Source of the DNA: Pseudomonadota bacterium
GTDB taxonomy: Bacteria; Pseudomonadota; Gammaproteobacteria; Steroidobacterales; GCA-2729495
NCBI GenBank assembly: GCA_963204745.1
Contig: CAUJHF010000038.1
Coordinates: 1 to 47,600, forward strand
DNA: 47,600 nt
Direction of reading: 5' to 3'
Position 1 is the first letter of the stretch. Each line of letters starts with the position of its first letter. Shown here in pieces: positions 33,433-41,703 of this stretch. The translations under genes and the position numbers were made by a program. The notes beneath the pieces were generated by a model that saw only the letters and a list, made by a program, of their open reading frames with translations, ran no database searches and was not told the DNA's origin.

Positions 33433-34872
33433 GTGCGCAGCATCGCCGCCATTCCTGCGCGTGACCGGCAACAGGGTGCCGCCCTGCTGCTCATGCTGCT
33501 GCTGCTCGTACTGGGCGCCGTCGTGCTCTTTTCGCGCAATATCGGCGGCCAGCTGGCTTCAGCCTCGCGCGCCACGAACAACGCTGCCGCACTCGCCGAT
33601 GCCAAGGAAGCCCTGCTCGGCTACATCGTCACCCGGGATGCGACTCACCCCGGACAATACGGATTCCTGCCCTGTCCGGATATCGATGCCACCGGCAGCA
33701 CCGCCGAAGGTGAAGCCCACGAAACAAACTGCGGCGCCCGCTATCGCAACATGCTGGGCCGCTTTCCGTGGCGGACGGTCGGCATCGACCCTGGTCGCAG
33801 CAAAGGCGGCGAATGTCTCTGGTATGCGGTGTCGGGCTCATGGAAAGCGGCAGCCGCGAACGAACCTGAGCTGCTGAATGCGGACTCCAGTGGCCAGTTT
33901 CGCGTGCTGGCCGCTGACGGCAGCACACTGATTGCCGGGGTGACCGCAGGCGATCGGCCGGTTGCGGTCATCATCGCGCCGGGGCCGCCGATCGCCGGAC
34001 AGACCCGCGCCACAATCGCCAGCGGCGCCGAGCAGTGCGGCGGCAGTTACGTTGCGTCACGTTATCTCGATAACGACGCCGCCTCCGGCATCAACAACAG
34101 CAATGTGAGCAACGCGGCCGATGCCATCGACGACTTTGTTGCTGCCGATCCGGGTGGTGCCGCGGTCAACGACCAGCTGATTTTCATCACGCGCAGTGAA
34201 ATCGAGGATCGCCTCATGCGCCGCGCCGATGTGACTGCGCAGCTCACTGCGCTGACCAGCGCGGCAGCCCGATGCATTGCCGACTACGGCAAGCGCAATC
34301 CGGGCGGCGCTGCCGACCCCCGACTGCCCTGGCCTGCACCGGTGGATCTGGTCGAATACCGGACTGCGCCGCAGTACAACGACACGCCGGTCGGAGAACT
34401 GAGCGGCCGGGCAGCCAACATCGTCAACGATTCCAACAGCCGCACCGGCAATGGTTCAACCGGCGTCTTCACCGCCTGCAACACCGCCACCGTTCCCGAA
34501 TGGACGCCCACGATGGCTGCGCTCTGGCAGCACTGGAAAGACCACCTGTTCTACGCCGTCGCGATTGACTTCCAGCCGAATGCCACGCCGGTCACCAGCT
34601 GCACGACCTGCCTCCGCGTGAACGGTACGGGCGCCTATGCGGCCATCGTGATGTTTTCGGGCAGCCGGCTTGCGGCACTGAACCAGACCCGCGATGAGCC
34701 GCCGATGAATGCTGACGCGCGCAGCAATATCAGCAACTACCTGGAAGGCCGCAACGCGAGCAACCATCCGAATGTCGCCGGCAACGGCGACTACCAGTCC
34801 GGAGCCGTCAGCAGCAGCTTCAACGACATCCTGTTCTGTATCGACGCCACCCTGAGTGTCACCTCATGCTGA
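33433..34872 (+). CDS. PilX-like large pilus-associated protein with LPCP motif
   Basis: 479 aa from GTG 33433. The N-terminus RQQGAALLLMLLLLVLGAVV resembles PilX-type minor pilins but lacks Glu at the fifth mature position. After the helix comes ALADAKEALLGYIVTRDATH then GFLPCPDIDATGS, and a long, mostly disulfide-capable exported region with paired Cys (SCTTC; FCIDATLSVTSC end). The first part shares the GY...LPCP motif with the prepilin encoded next. It overlaps that gene by 7 nt. Possibly a tip or adhesin-like minor subunit; that role is inference. Confidence 0.75.
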   Translation: MRSIAAIPARDRQQGAALLLMLLLLVLGAVVLFSRNIGGQLASASRATNNAAALADAKEALLGYIVTRDATHPGQYGFLPCPDIDATGSTAEGEAHETNCGARYRNMLGRFPWRTVGIDPGRSKGGECLWYAVSGSWKAAAANEPELLNADSSGQFRVLAADGSTLIAGVTAGDRPVAVIIAPGPPIAGQTRATIASGAEQCGGSYVASRYLDNDAASGINNSNVSNAADAIDDFVAADPGGAAVNDQLIFITRSEIEDRLMRRADVTAQLTALTSAAARCIADYGKRNPGGAADPRLPWPAPVDLVEYRTAPQYNDTPVGELSGRAANIVNDSNSRTGNGSTGVFTACNTATVPEWTPTMAALWQHWKDHLFYAVAIDFQPNATPVTSCTTCLRVNGTGAYAAIVMFSGSRLAALNQTRDEPPMNADARSNISNYLEGRNASNHPNVAGNGDYQSGAVSSSFNDILFCIDATLSVTSC

Positions 34873-35660
34873 ACCCCGCACATTGCAAGGCTTCGCTCTC
34901 CGGTCCGCAACGGGGCTTCAGCCTGCTGGAACTGTCCATCGTGCTGCTGATCGTGGGATTGCTGCTCGGCGGACTGATCATGCCGCTCAGCGCACGCGTG
35001 GATCAGCAACGCATCGATACCACGAGAATGCAGCTCGAAGAGATCCGCGACGCACTGACGGGCTATGCGCTCGCTCATGATGCCCTGCCCTGCCCGGCAA
35101 TCCCGGCCAGCAACGGACAGGCGTCGGCTACCGCAAGCGGTTGCACGCGCCAGCATGGCTTTGTACCGGCGGCGACGCTGGGGCTGCCCGGTTCACGAAA
35201 CGCCGACCAGTTACTGCTCGATGCATGGGGCAATCCGATCCGCTATTCCGTCAGCAACAGTGATGCGGACAGCGACGGCAACTGGGACTTTGTCCGGCCT
35301 GGCGAGATGCGCAACGTCACGCTGGCGAATCTCGCACCCGGTCTGGATGTCTGCAGCACCGCAGCCGGCTCGTCCGCGACCGCCTGCGCAAGCGGTGCGA
35401 CCATCACGGCAACTGCTCCGGCGGTCCTGCTGTCGCTGGGCAAGGACTTTGCAACGCCGGGTTCTGCCGACGAGCAGGAAAATGTCGGCGCAACTCTCGG
35501 TGGCGGGCCATCCGGCCGCAGCTACCCTGTTGCCAGCGACGAGGTATTCGTCAGCCGCACCATGAGTACCGCAACCGGCAGCGGTTTTGACGATCTTGTG
35601 ACGTGGATCGCACCTGGCACCTTGTACGGCCAGATGGTCAGCGCCGGCAGGTTGCCCTGA
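34866..35660 (+). CDS. Type IV prepilin-like protein with LPCP motif
   Basis: 264 aa. The class III signal peptide is cleaved after G17 in PQRG/FSLLELSIVLLIVG, with Glu at mature +5. Next come GYALAHDALPCPAIPAS, then a globular domain with GFVPAATLGLPGSRNADQLL, LDAWGNPIRYSVSNSDADSD (a possible calcium-type acidic loop) and VLLSLGKDFATPGSADEQEN. These features recall pseudopilin folds (WGNP-Y strand). Processing by a prepilin peptidase is required, and none is encoded here. Followed by ~128 nt that include a TTGACA (35693-35698) without a convincing -10 box. Confidence 0.85.
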   Translation: MLNPAHCKASLSGPQRGFSLLELSIVLLIVGLLLGGLIMPLSARVDQQRIDTTRMQLEEIRDALTGYALAHDALPCPAIPASNGQASATASGCTRQHGFVPAATLGLPGSRNADQLLLDAWGNPIRYSVSNSDADSDGNWDFVRPGEMRNVTLANLAPGLDVCSTAAGSSATACASGATITATAPAVLLSLGKDFATPGSADEQENVGATLGGGPSGRSYPVASDEVFVSRTMSTATGSGFDDLVTWIAPGTLYGQMVSAGRLP

Positions 35661-35788
35661 GGGCGCGGCAATTAAGTGAAACTGTGACCCGTTTGACAGA
35701 ACAACCGGAAGCGCTCCCGCACAATTAACCCGGAATTCGTGAATTAACCCCGGAGCCGCGGGCTTCGTTGCATATCCAGGAGTCGACT

Positions 35789-36397
35789 ATGGTCAGGCAT
35801 TCCCGTCAGCGGGGTTTTACACTGGTGGAGATCGCAATTGTTCTCGTCATTATCGGCTTGCTGATCGGCGGTGTGCTGAAAGGTCAGGAGATGATCACCA
35901 ACGCCAAGGTGAGCAAGGTCGAGAACGACTACAAGGGCATCACTGCGGCCATCCTTGCGTATCAGGACCGCTACGGCGTACTCCCGGGTGACGATCCCTC
36001 GGCCTCGAGCCGCTTTCCCGGCACCTGGAGTGCTGCGGACAACGGCAACGGCAACGGCGTAATCGCCGGCAACTGGAACAGCACGAACAATACCAACGAA
36101 TCGCGCCTGATCTGGAAGCACCTGCGCGGTTCCGGCTTTCTCAAGGGCCCGGTCGATGCCACTGCGGCAAGTTACCAGCAGCCTGCCCACGCCTTTGGCG
36201 GCCTGATCGGTTTCGAACAGAACCTTTACAACATGAGCGGGCATGTAATCGTGTTCGGTACGCTGCCGGGCGACGTCGTGCAGATTCTTGAGGCACGCGG
36301 CGACGATGGCAACCCGAGCAGCGGCTCCATACAGGGCAACGCCACGGCCACCACCTATGCGATAAATACCAACTACAATCTGGCCTACAGTTTCTAG
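35789..36397 (+). CDS. Type IV prepilin, probable major pilin (MshA-like)
   Basis: 202 aa from ATG 35789 (AGGAG a few bases upstream). Prepilin cleavage follows G9 in RQRG/FTLVEIAIVLVIIG with Glu at +5, giving a ~193-residue mature pilin. The helix continues into KGQEMITNAKVSKVENDYKG and AAILAYQDRYGVLPGDDPSA, typical of MSHA-like pilins. The C-terminal half is rich in Asn and Gly (DNGNGNGVIAGNWNSTNNTN) and lacks the usual Cys pair. Its separation by 128 nt from the previous gene suggests its own promoter, as expected for a major subunit. A REP element follows. Confidence 0.85.
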   Translation: MVRHSRQRGFTLVEIAIVLVIIGLLIGGVLKGQEMITNAKVSKVENDYKGITAAILAYQDRYGVLPGDDPSASSRFPGTWSAADNGNGNGVIAGNWNSTNNTNESRLIWKHLRGSGFLKGPVDATAASYQQPAHAFGGLIGFEQNLYNMSGHVIVFGTLPGDVVQILEARGDDGNPSSGSIQGNATATTYAINTNYNLAYSF

Positions 36398-36403
36398 GAC
36401 CGG

Positions 36404-37489
36404 CTACGTTCCCCGTAGGAGCGCCTTCAGGCGCGGTTTCTCGGTTGAATATCGCGCCTGAAGGGGCGCCGACGGGAAGCTGGGCTCATCGCCCAGCACG
36501 ACGATGGACTTGCCCAGATTCTCACCGCGCATGAGGCGCGCAAAGTGTGCCCCGGTGGCGTCGATGCCGATGGCACGATCCTCCCGATAACGGATCCGGC
36601 CGTCGGCAATCCGCGGCGCGACGAAATCGGCAAACTGCGCACGGCGGTCTTCAAAATCCATGACCACAAGACCCTTCATCACTGCGCGCCTGACGATCGG
36701 CAGCGCGAGATCCAGCGGTTTTGAGCGGGATGGATCGTTATAGCGCTCCATCAGGCCACAGAGGATCACCGTGCCGTAGTTCTTCAGCACCGTGAAGGCA
36801 TCGGCCAGCATCTGGCCACCGACATTGTCATGGTAGATGTCGGCACCGCCAGGCAGTGCCGCGGCGAGCGTCCCCAGAAAGTCTGCAGACCGGTAATTGA
36901 TGCAGGCGCTGAAACCCAGCTCCCGCACAAAGGCGCATTTTTCATCAGACCCGGCGATACCGACCGCAACAGCCCCCCGCTGCATTGCGATCTGTCCGAC
37001 CATCGAACCCACCGGGCCCAGTGCAGCTGAAACCAGCACCACCTGACCAGGTTGAACGTCTGCCAGCTCCACCATGCTTGCCCAGGCCGTGAGTCCCGGC
37101 ATGCCGAGCACGCCGAGCCAGGTCGACAGGGGTGCGCGGTTTTTCGCCAGCACCTCCGTGTGCTCGCCCGATGACAGCGCGTACTCCTGCCAGCCACCGA
37201 AATGCCGGACATAGTCGCCCTCGCGGTAGGCAGGGTTTCGCGAGCGCAATACCTGACCGACCGTCTCGGCCATCGGCATGCCTCCCGCACCGAGCGGCTG
37301 TCTGCCGCCCATATGGCGGCCGGCGATCGCGGAACGCTGGTAGGGGTCCAGCGAGAGGTAGACATGCCGGACCAGCAGTTCACCGGGACCGGGCTCGGGA
37401 ATCGGCGCCTCCTGCATCCGGAAATCTTCGGCAAGCGGAACCCCGGACAGCGGCCTGGCGAGTACGATCCGGTGATTCCTGTGCTGCAT
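36404..37489 (-). CDS. Zinc-independent MDR-family NADP-dependent oxidoreductase (CurA/LTB4DH-like)
   Basis: A 361-aa medium-chain reductase that saturates alpha,beta-enones or similar compounds with NADPH. Features are the family start QHRNHRIVLARPLSGVPLAE, VYLSLDPYQRSAIAGR, the Rossmann loop SAALGPVGSMVGQIAMQRG (AxxGxxG type), GADIYHDNVGGQMLADAFTV and GTVILCGLMERYN. The catalytic zinc Cys residues are absent, as in this subfamily. The last ~22 residues (PSAPLQARYSTEKPRLKALL, then RGT) are encoded by the REP element at 36414. They look acquired: the CCG-TCG codons sit exactly where the other REP copies read CCG-TAG. Confidence 0.92.
   Translation of the reverse strand: MQHRNHRIVLARPLSGVPLAEDFRMQEAPIPEPGPGELLVRHVYLSLDPYQRSAIAGRHMGGRQPLGAGGMPMAETVGQVLRSRNPAYREGDYVRHFGGWQEYALSSGEHTEVLAKNRAPLSTWLGVLGMPGLTAWASMVELADVQPGQVVLVSAALGPVGSMVGQIAMQRGAVAVGIAGSDEKCAFVRELGFSACINYRSADFLGTLAAALPGGADIYHDNVGGQMLADAFTVLKNYGTVILCGLMERYNDPSRSKPLDLALPIVRRAVMKGLVVMDFEDRRAQFADFVAPRIADGRIRYREDRAIGIDATGAHFARLMRGENLGKSIVVLGDEPSFPSAPLQARYSTEKPRLKALLRGT
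36414..36475. repeat. REP-like palindrome, locus 2 (translated)
   Basis: CGTAGGAGCGCCTTCAGGCG and, after a ~17-nt loop, the inverted arm CGCGCCTGAAGGGGCGCCGA. The right arm is degenerate (GGCGCCGACGGG instead of GGCGCTCCTACGGG). On the minus strand this changes the ancestral TAG to TCG, so the oxidoreductase frame continues through the whole element to a TAG at 36404-36406. The pilin gene ends just left of the repeat. Confidence 0.85.
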
Positions 37490-37672
37490 AGAGAGCAGAT
37501 CTTAACCCGGCACATCGCCCGCACACCGGTCACTGCCGGCTAATTGCCGCTCAGGGACGCCGTACTGCGCAGGTCTGTTCCGCTAAACTGGATCGACTGC
37601 TGCCGGAGAACGCGCACAACAGCGAATCTGCAGCAAATCATCCCGGTCCATTTTCCCCGAGGAGCCCAGACC

Positions 37673-38551
37673 ATGGCCGTCATACCGTTTGAGACAAAAA
37701 TAGATTTCATGAATCCCCGGTGGAACCGGGACAGCTGGGCCCGTATCCAGGGCGATCTGGATTCCGAGAAGCAACGCTTCAGCCACTGCAGCGGCGTGAT
37801 CCTCGGCGTAAAGCCCGGTGAGGCGCTGAAGCCGTTGCTCGGCTTCCAGACCTTTCTCGCCACGCGGCTGGTGCCCCTGCCCGACGGCAACATCCGCCGG
37901 CTCAACAAGGAAGTCATCTTCTACACGAATCTCAACCGGCTCAATCAGCCCGGCGACATCATCGACGAGTACAAGAACCCGTACACCAACGAAACCGTCA
38001 AGGTCGTACATGCCATCAACGATCCGTTCAACTATACGATCAGCGACACGCTGATCCTTGCACCGGAGGATTTTCCCGGCGATCGCAGCAAGCTGCCAAA
38101 GATCCCGCTGATTTTCCCCTGGCAGAAGCTCAACGACGAGACGCTGGTGCTGTCCACCGACATGCACCTCAACTATCCGAATCCGTTGCAGCCAGACAAG
38201 TGGCCGCGCGAGTCCGCGGGCCCGAAGGCGCAGGTATCGGAGATGATGCGTTACTTCGTCTCGATCAAGGACCTGGAAAACCCGAAACTCACTGCCGTCC
38301 CGTACCAGGGCACCTGGCACCGCGTCTCCCCGTGGCTGCCGTTCATGCTGATGGGCCAGACGCCCGGCCACTGCATGTACGCCTCGACCATGGTCGGCTT
38401 CGACTCGGCAGACAAGCTGCCGAAGCACGTGCGCGAATATGCGGAAAAGAATTGCCCGCATATGCTGAACGCGCCCACTGAAGACTACGGCCCGAGCCAC
38501 TCCAGCCTTGAGCACTACGCGCGCGAGCAAAAGCCGGCACCGGCCGTCTGA
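37673..38551 (+). CDS. DUF1838 family protein
   Basis: 292 aa from ATG 37673 (GAGGAG about 9 nt upstream; the in-frame 43 residues before it look non-coding). Segments NPRWNRDSWARIQGDLDSEK, VYTNLNRLNQPGD-type wording around residue 80, and a C-terminal HRVSPWLPFMLMGQTPGHCM match what I remember of DUF1838, a family of unknown function common in sphingomonads and in Solimonas/Nevskia-type gammaproteobacteria. No signal peptide is evident. It lies in the gene neighbourhood with the MDR reductase, GST and LLM enzyme. No activity can be assigned. Confidence 0.8.
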   Translation: MAVIPFETKIDFMNPRWNRDSWARIQGDLDSEKQRFSHCSGVILGVKPGEALKPLLGFQTFLATRLVPLPDGNIRRLNKEVIFYTNLNRLNQPGDIIDEYKNPYTNETVKVVHAINDPFNYTISDTLILAPEDFPGDRSKLPKIPLIFPWQKLNDETLVLSTDMHLNYPNPLQPDKWPRESAGPKAQVSEMMRYFVSIKDLENPKLTAVPYQGTWHRVSPWLPFMLMGQTPGHCMYASTMVGFDSADKLPKHVREYAEKNCPHMLNAPTEDYGPSHSSLEHYAREQKPAPAV

Positions 38552-38562
38552 GCCACAGTCCA

Positions 38563-38595
38563 CAGGGGCCGGAGTGATGATCACTCCGGCCCCTG
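38563..38595 (+). terminator. Perfect 15-bp hairpin after the DUF1838 gene
   Basis: CAGGGGCCGGAGTGA - TGA - TCACTCCGGCCCCTG: a perfect 15-bp stem with a 3-nt loop, beginning 11 nt after the stop codon, followed by a weak pyrimidine stretch (CTACTTTC). Very stable and probably a terminator. It ends about 22 nt before the next gene. Confidence 0.75.
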
Positions 38596-38617
38596 CTACT
38601 TTCGCGGAGCAAGCACC

Positions 38618-39634
38618 ATGCATCACAAACAAGGTATTGCCACACTGTTACTGCTGAGCCTGGTCGCAATTGCCGGTTGCAGCACGACGCAGACCCCCGG
38701 CGCAGCAGTCGCCGACAAGCAGCCCGCAGTTGATCCACAGGTCGCCAAAGGCCGGCAACAACTGGTCGATGCGCTCGACGCCGCCTGGATACGCGTCATC
38801 GCCAGCGGCAAGGACCGCGAAATCTACAAGTCGATGCCGCCCTCGAAACCGGGCGCCGCCAGCAGCTACATGGTCACGCTTGCGGATTGCCTGCCCTCGC
38901 CCGAAGTGGCGCCCTTTCCCGACCAGCCAGTCGGCCTGCTGAAAGAAATTCTCGACCGGGGTGTCATTCGCCAGGTCGTGCAGAAGACAACCGACACGCC
39001 AAGTGACACGTCCTACTATTTCTCCGCCATCAGCGATGCGCTGTTCGAAGCGATGCTGGTCGAGCTGCGCAACCACTACAAGGTTGATCTCAGGGTTGAG
39101 AACGTCGTACTGCCACCGGGTCCCCTGCCTTCAACGTCGCTGCTGGTGGACGGTCGGGCCGACATCATCAGTCAGCTCAATGCCACGGGCGGCGAAACCC
39201 AGGGCATGCGCCGGCGCAGTTCGCGGCGCTTCACCTGCACGATGAGCGCAATCAGCCAGTACCTGCATATCCCGGAGAAATCGGCCCTCGCCAGCGAGAT
39301 CAACAATGTCGACGACCTCTATGCCCGCGAGGGGCTGCGGATCTGTGCCGGGCCGCTGGCCACGCAAACCGCACGCGCCTTCTTTCCGAAGCACCAGGTT
39401 TCGACCAAATACATGAACGACCTCAGCGGCTGCGTGAAGGATACCCAGGCTGGCAAATTCGACCTGATCTTCAATCCACTGTCGGATCTGGGGATTGCGG
39501 GCATTACGGGCTTCAAGCCGGTCAACACCTGGATCGTGGCCGGTACGCCGCTGTGGGTAGCGCGCGAGGATATCGTTTGTCCCTCAGACGGCAATCCGCG
39601 TACGGAAGACCTCTGTTCGGTGATCGAACCCTGA
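38618..39634 (+). CDS. Lipoprotein resembling periplasmic solute-binding (SBP family 3) proteins
   Basis: A 338-aa predicted lipoprotein (LLLLSLVAIAGCSTT lipobox) with a two-lobed binding-protein pattern: YFSAISDALFEAMLVELRNH (AIRDALF-like entry), STSLLVDGRADIISQLNATG (the VxxGRADI motif of amino-acid-type binding proteins), then EINNVDDLYAREGLRICAGP, RAFFPKHQVSTKYMNDLSGC and KFDLIFNPLSDLG. The ligand is unknown, and no ABC permease or ATPase is adjacent, so it may be a sensor or orphan receptor. Four Cys in the mature part may form disulfides. A REP array follows. Confidence 0.8.
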   Translation: MHHKQGIATLLLLSLVAIAGCSTTQTPGAAVADKQPAVDPQVAKGRQQLVDALDAAWIRVIASGKDREIYKSMPPSKPGAASSYMVTLADCLPSPEVAPFPDQPVGLLKEILDRGVIRQVVQKTTDTPSDTSYYFSAISDALFEAMLVELRNHYKVDLRVENVVLPPGPLPSTSLLVDGRADIISQLNATGGETQGMRRRSSRRFTCTMSAISQYLHIPEKSALASEINNVDDLYAREGLRICAGPLATQTARAFFPKHQVSTKYMNDLSGCVKDTQAGKFDLIFNPLSDLGIAGITGFKPVNTWIVAGTPLWVAREDIVCPSDGNPRTEDLCSVIEP

Positions 39635-39643
39635 ACAGCCTGA

Positions 39644-39803
39644 ATCGCGCCTGAAGCCGCTCCTGCCCTGGCAGGAGCGGCTTGTAGGAGCGGCTTGTAG
39701 GAGCGGCTTTAGCCGCGATCTTCCAGGCCGACAATCGCGGCTAAAGCCGCTCCTACCGGGATGGGATCGCGCCTGAAGGCGCTCCTACGGTGCGCTCCTA
39801 CGA
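39644..39803. repeat. REP-like array, locus 3
   Basis: Several GTAGGAGCGGCTT/GTAGGAGCGCC half-units in both orientations. GCAGGAGCGGCTTGTAGGAG is a short direct repeat (39671-39700), followed by a palindrome around 39701-39757 (GTAGGAGCGGCTTTAGCCGC mirrored by GCGGCTAAAGCCGCTCCTAC) and a CGCGCCTGAAGGCGCTCCTA unit. Core variants GCCTTCAGGC and GGCTTTAGCC alternate. The right-most unit supplies the TAG stop codon of the GST gene (39798-39800). Confidence 0.85.
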
Positions 39804-40445
39804 GGGCACCGGGACCAGCGGCACCGCCGGAATACCCTGCAAGCGTGGCATGGGCCAGAAATGCGGCAGCGCTTCGACACGCCGACACCAGGCGAGAACG
39901 TTGCCGAAGGGCCGCGTGTCCACGCCGCCTTCTGCAGCCAGCATGATGTATGGATAGCAGGCGATATCGGCAATCGTGGCATGTTCCAGCGCCAGCCATT
40001 CGCGATCGGCCATGTGGTCATCCATGATGCGCAGCGTCCGGTAACCGAGCCTGACACCCTGCATGTAGTCGAAAGGCCAGTTGAGCCGTTTTACCGCCCG
40101 GGGTATCGCCAGCCCGTTCTGGATTTCATTTGCCGATACCGACAGCCAGCGCATTATCAGCGCCAGCGACAGCGGATCGAGCGGCGCCCAGTCGTGCTGC
40201 ACAGGGTCGCCGTACTGCCCGGCCAGATAGAGCATGATCGCGTGCGAGTCGGTGAGCACAATGTCGCCATCGACCAGCACCGGCACCTGCCCGAAACGGT
40301 TACGCGCCAGAAACTCGACGCCCAGCTGCTCGTTGCGCCGCAGATCCACCGGCCGCGTCTGGTAGGGCTGACGCATCAGGTGCAGCAGCAGCTCCACCTT
40401 GTAGGAATTGCCGGAGCCTTGCGAGGAATAGAGGGTGAGGTTCAT
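39798..40445 (-). CDS. Glutathione S-transferase family protein
   Basis: 215 aa from ATG 40445 (MNLTLYSSQGSGNSYKVELL), 20 residues inside the longer open frame. The N-terminal thioredoxin fold has the GSG(N)SYK turn with the catalytic-type Ser/Tyr and the cis-Pro segment NRFGQVPVLVDGDIVLTDSH (GSH gamma-glutamyl contact at DS). The all-helical C-terminal domain includes WLALEHATIADIACYPYIML, the N-capping-box-like motif of GSTs. A bacterial GST of unknown substrate. Its stop codon lies in the REP array. Divergent from the LLM gene at 40586, with 140 nt between. Confidence 0.9.
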   Translation of the reverse strand: MNLTLYSSQGSGNSYKVELLLHLMRQPYQTRPVDLRRNEQLGVEFLARNRFGQVPVLVDGDIVLTDSHAIMLYLAGQYGDPVQHDWAPLDPLSLALIMRWLSVSANEIQNGLAIPRAVKRLNWPFDYMQGVRLGYRTLRIMDDHMADREWLALEHATIADIACYPYIMLAAEGGVDTRPFGNVLAWCRRVEALPHFWPMPRLQGIPAVPLVPVPS

Positions 40446-40585
40446 ATGCGTTGCGCCGCAGACAGTATAGCCAAACGCCGGCATGGTCATCGGCCTGACG
40501 ACCATGCATGGAGAGTCCTGCCGGTTGAGTTATCCCCTGCCGGCGGGCACGCTACACGCCCCGCAATACCAGGTCGGAAATTATC

Positions 40586-41626
40586 ATGCAGATAGACATC
40601 ATCCTCGAGCCGGACCTGAATCCGGCGCAGGTCGCCGAGCTGGCTGTCGCTGCGGAGAACTACGGTTTTCGTACCCTCTGGCACTCGAACTATCACCAGA
40701 ACCCCGACGCCTTCGTGGCCCTGGTGCCCGCCGCACTGGCGACCCGCAAAATCCGCCTCGGCATTCTGGCGGTCAGCCCCTATGAGATGCATCCACTGAA
40801 GATCGCCAACGCAACACAGACACTGAACGAGATCAGCAACGGGCGCACCGTGGTCGCGATCGGCGGCGGCGGCTCGGTGATGGGGGCCATCGGCATGAAG
40901 CTGGACCCGAAAGCAAACCGCATGTTGCAAAGCGTGCGCGAAGCGGTGGATATCGTCACCTCGGTCACTTCCGGCAAGCTGGTGATGAACTATCCCGGCG
41001 AAGTGTTCCAGCTCAGCCGCCCGCTCAAGAACAGCTGGGCAAAAGCGGCCCGCCCCGGCATCTTCACCTGTGCGACCGGACCGAAAATGCTGCAGCTGGC
41101 CGGCGAGATTGCCGATGGGACGCAGATGAGCGATGTCACACCGGAAAAGATCGACGATCATATGGAACACCTGCGCAAGGGCCTCGCTGCACGCAAGACG
41201 CCAGCAGCCGACTTTCGCATCGGCAACTTCTGGGCCTGGCATATCAAGGCTGACCGCGAGAAATCCATGTATGAGGCGCGTCGTGAGCTGGTCTTCCGTG
41301 GCGAGTTGCTGCCGCCAAAGTACGACATGCTGCCGTACGTGACACCAGAAGAGCGCCAGCTGGTTATCGACAAGTGGCAGAACTTTGCCAAGGCCTTCTG
41401 GACCCGTACCGGCAAGATCGACGACGTGCCGGAATCGATCGTCAACCGCCTGATCGCAGCCTGCTCCTCGGCCGGCGATCTCGGCGATATCGATCTGCAG
41501 ATCGAACGTTTCCGCATCTTCGAGAAGGCCGGCCTCACCGAACTGTCGATCCGGCTGTTCGACGAGCCGATGGCCGGCCTGAAGATCGTCGCAGAGCACG
41601 TGCTGCCGAAATTCGAGCGCGCCTGA
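40586..41626 (+). CDS. LLM-class flavin/F420-dependent oxidoreductase C
   Basis: A 346-aa luciferase-like oxidoreductase, third member of the subfamily at 11405 and 16780: MQIDIILEPDLNPAQVAELA, LAVSPYEMHPLKIANATQTL, AIGGGGSVMGAIGMKLDPKA, MLQLAGEIADGTQMSDVTPE and NFWAWHIKADREKSMYEARR align directly with them. It differs in lacking the RPERRVR block, replaced by KLDPKANRM. The cofactor is F420 or FMN by family. The anchored chelatase-like gene follows after 77 nt. Substrate unknown. Confidence 0.88.
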   Translation: MQIDIILEPDLNPAQVAELAVAAENYGFRTLWHSNYHQNPDAFVALVPAALATRKIRLGILAVSPYEMHPLKIANATQTLNEISNGRTVVAIGGGGSVMGAIGMKLDPKANRMLQSVREAVDIVTSVTSGKLVMNYPGEVFQLSRPLKNSWAKAARPGIFTCATGPKMLQLAGEIADGTQMSDVTPEKIDDHMEHLRKGLAARKTPAADFRIGNFWAWHIKADREKSMYEARRELVFRGELLPPKYDMLPYVTPEERQLVIDKWQNFAKAFWTRTGKIDDVPESIVNRLIAACSSAGDLGDIDLQIERFRIFEKAGLTELSIRLFDEPMAGLKIVAEHVLPKFERA

Positions 41627-41703
41627 TGTGAGCATCCGGCTGGCGGCCGAACGGATCGCGCCATTCCTGTAGGATCTGCAAAAGCGCTACCGGGGGGATG
41701 TCG

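Noticed and set aside
35693-35725. Promoter for the major pilin
   Set aside because: TTGACA is perfect, but the only -10-like hexamer (CACAAT) is 21 bp away, and no sigma54 GG/GC pair was found.
40487-41635. 382-aa minus-strand open frame over LLM C
   Set aside because: Antisense of a gene with strong family motifs.
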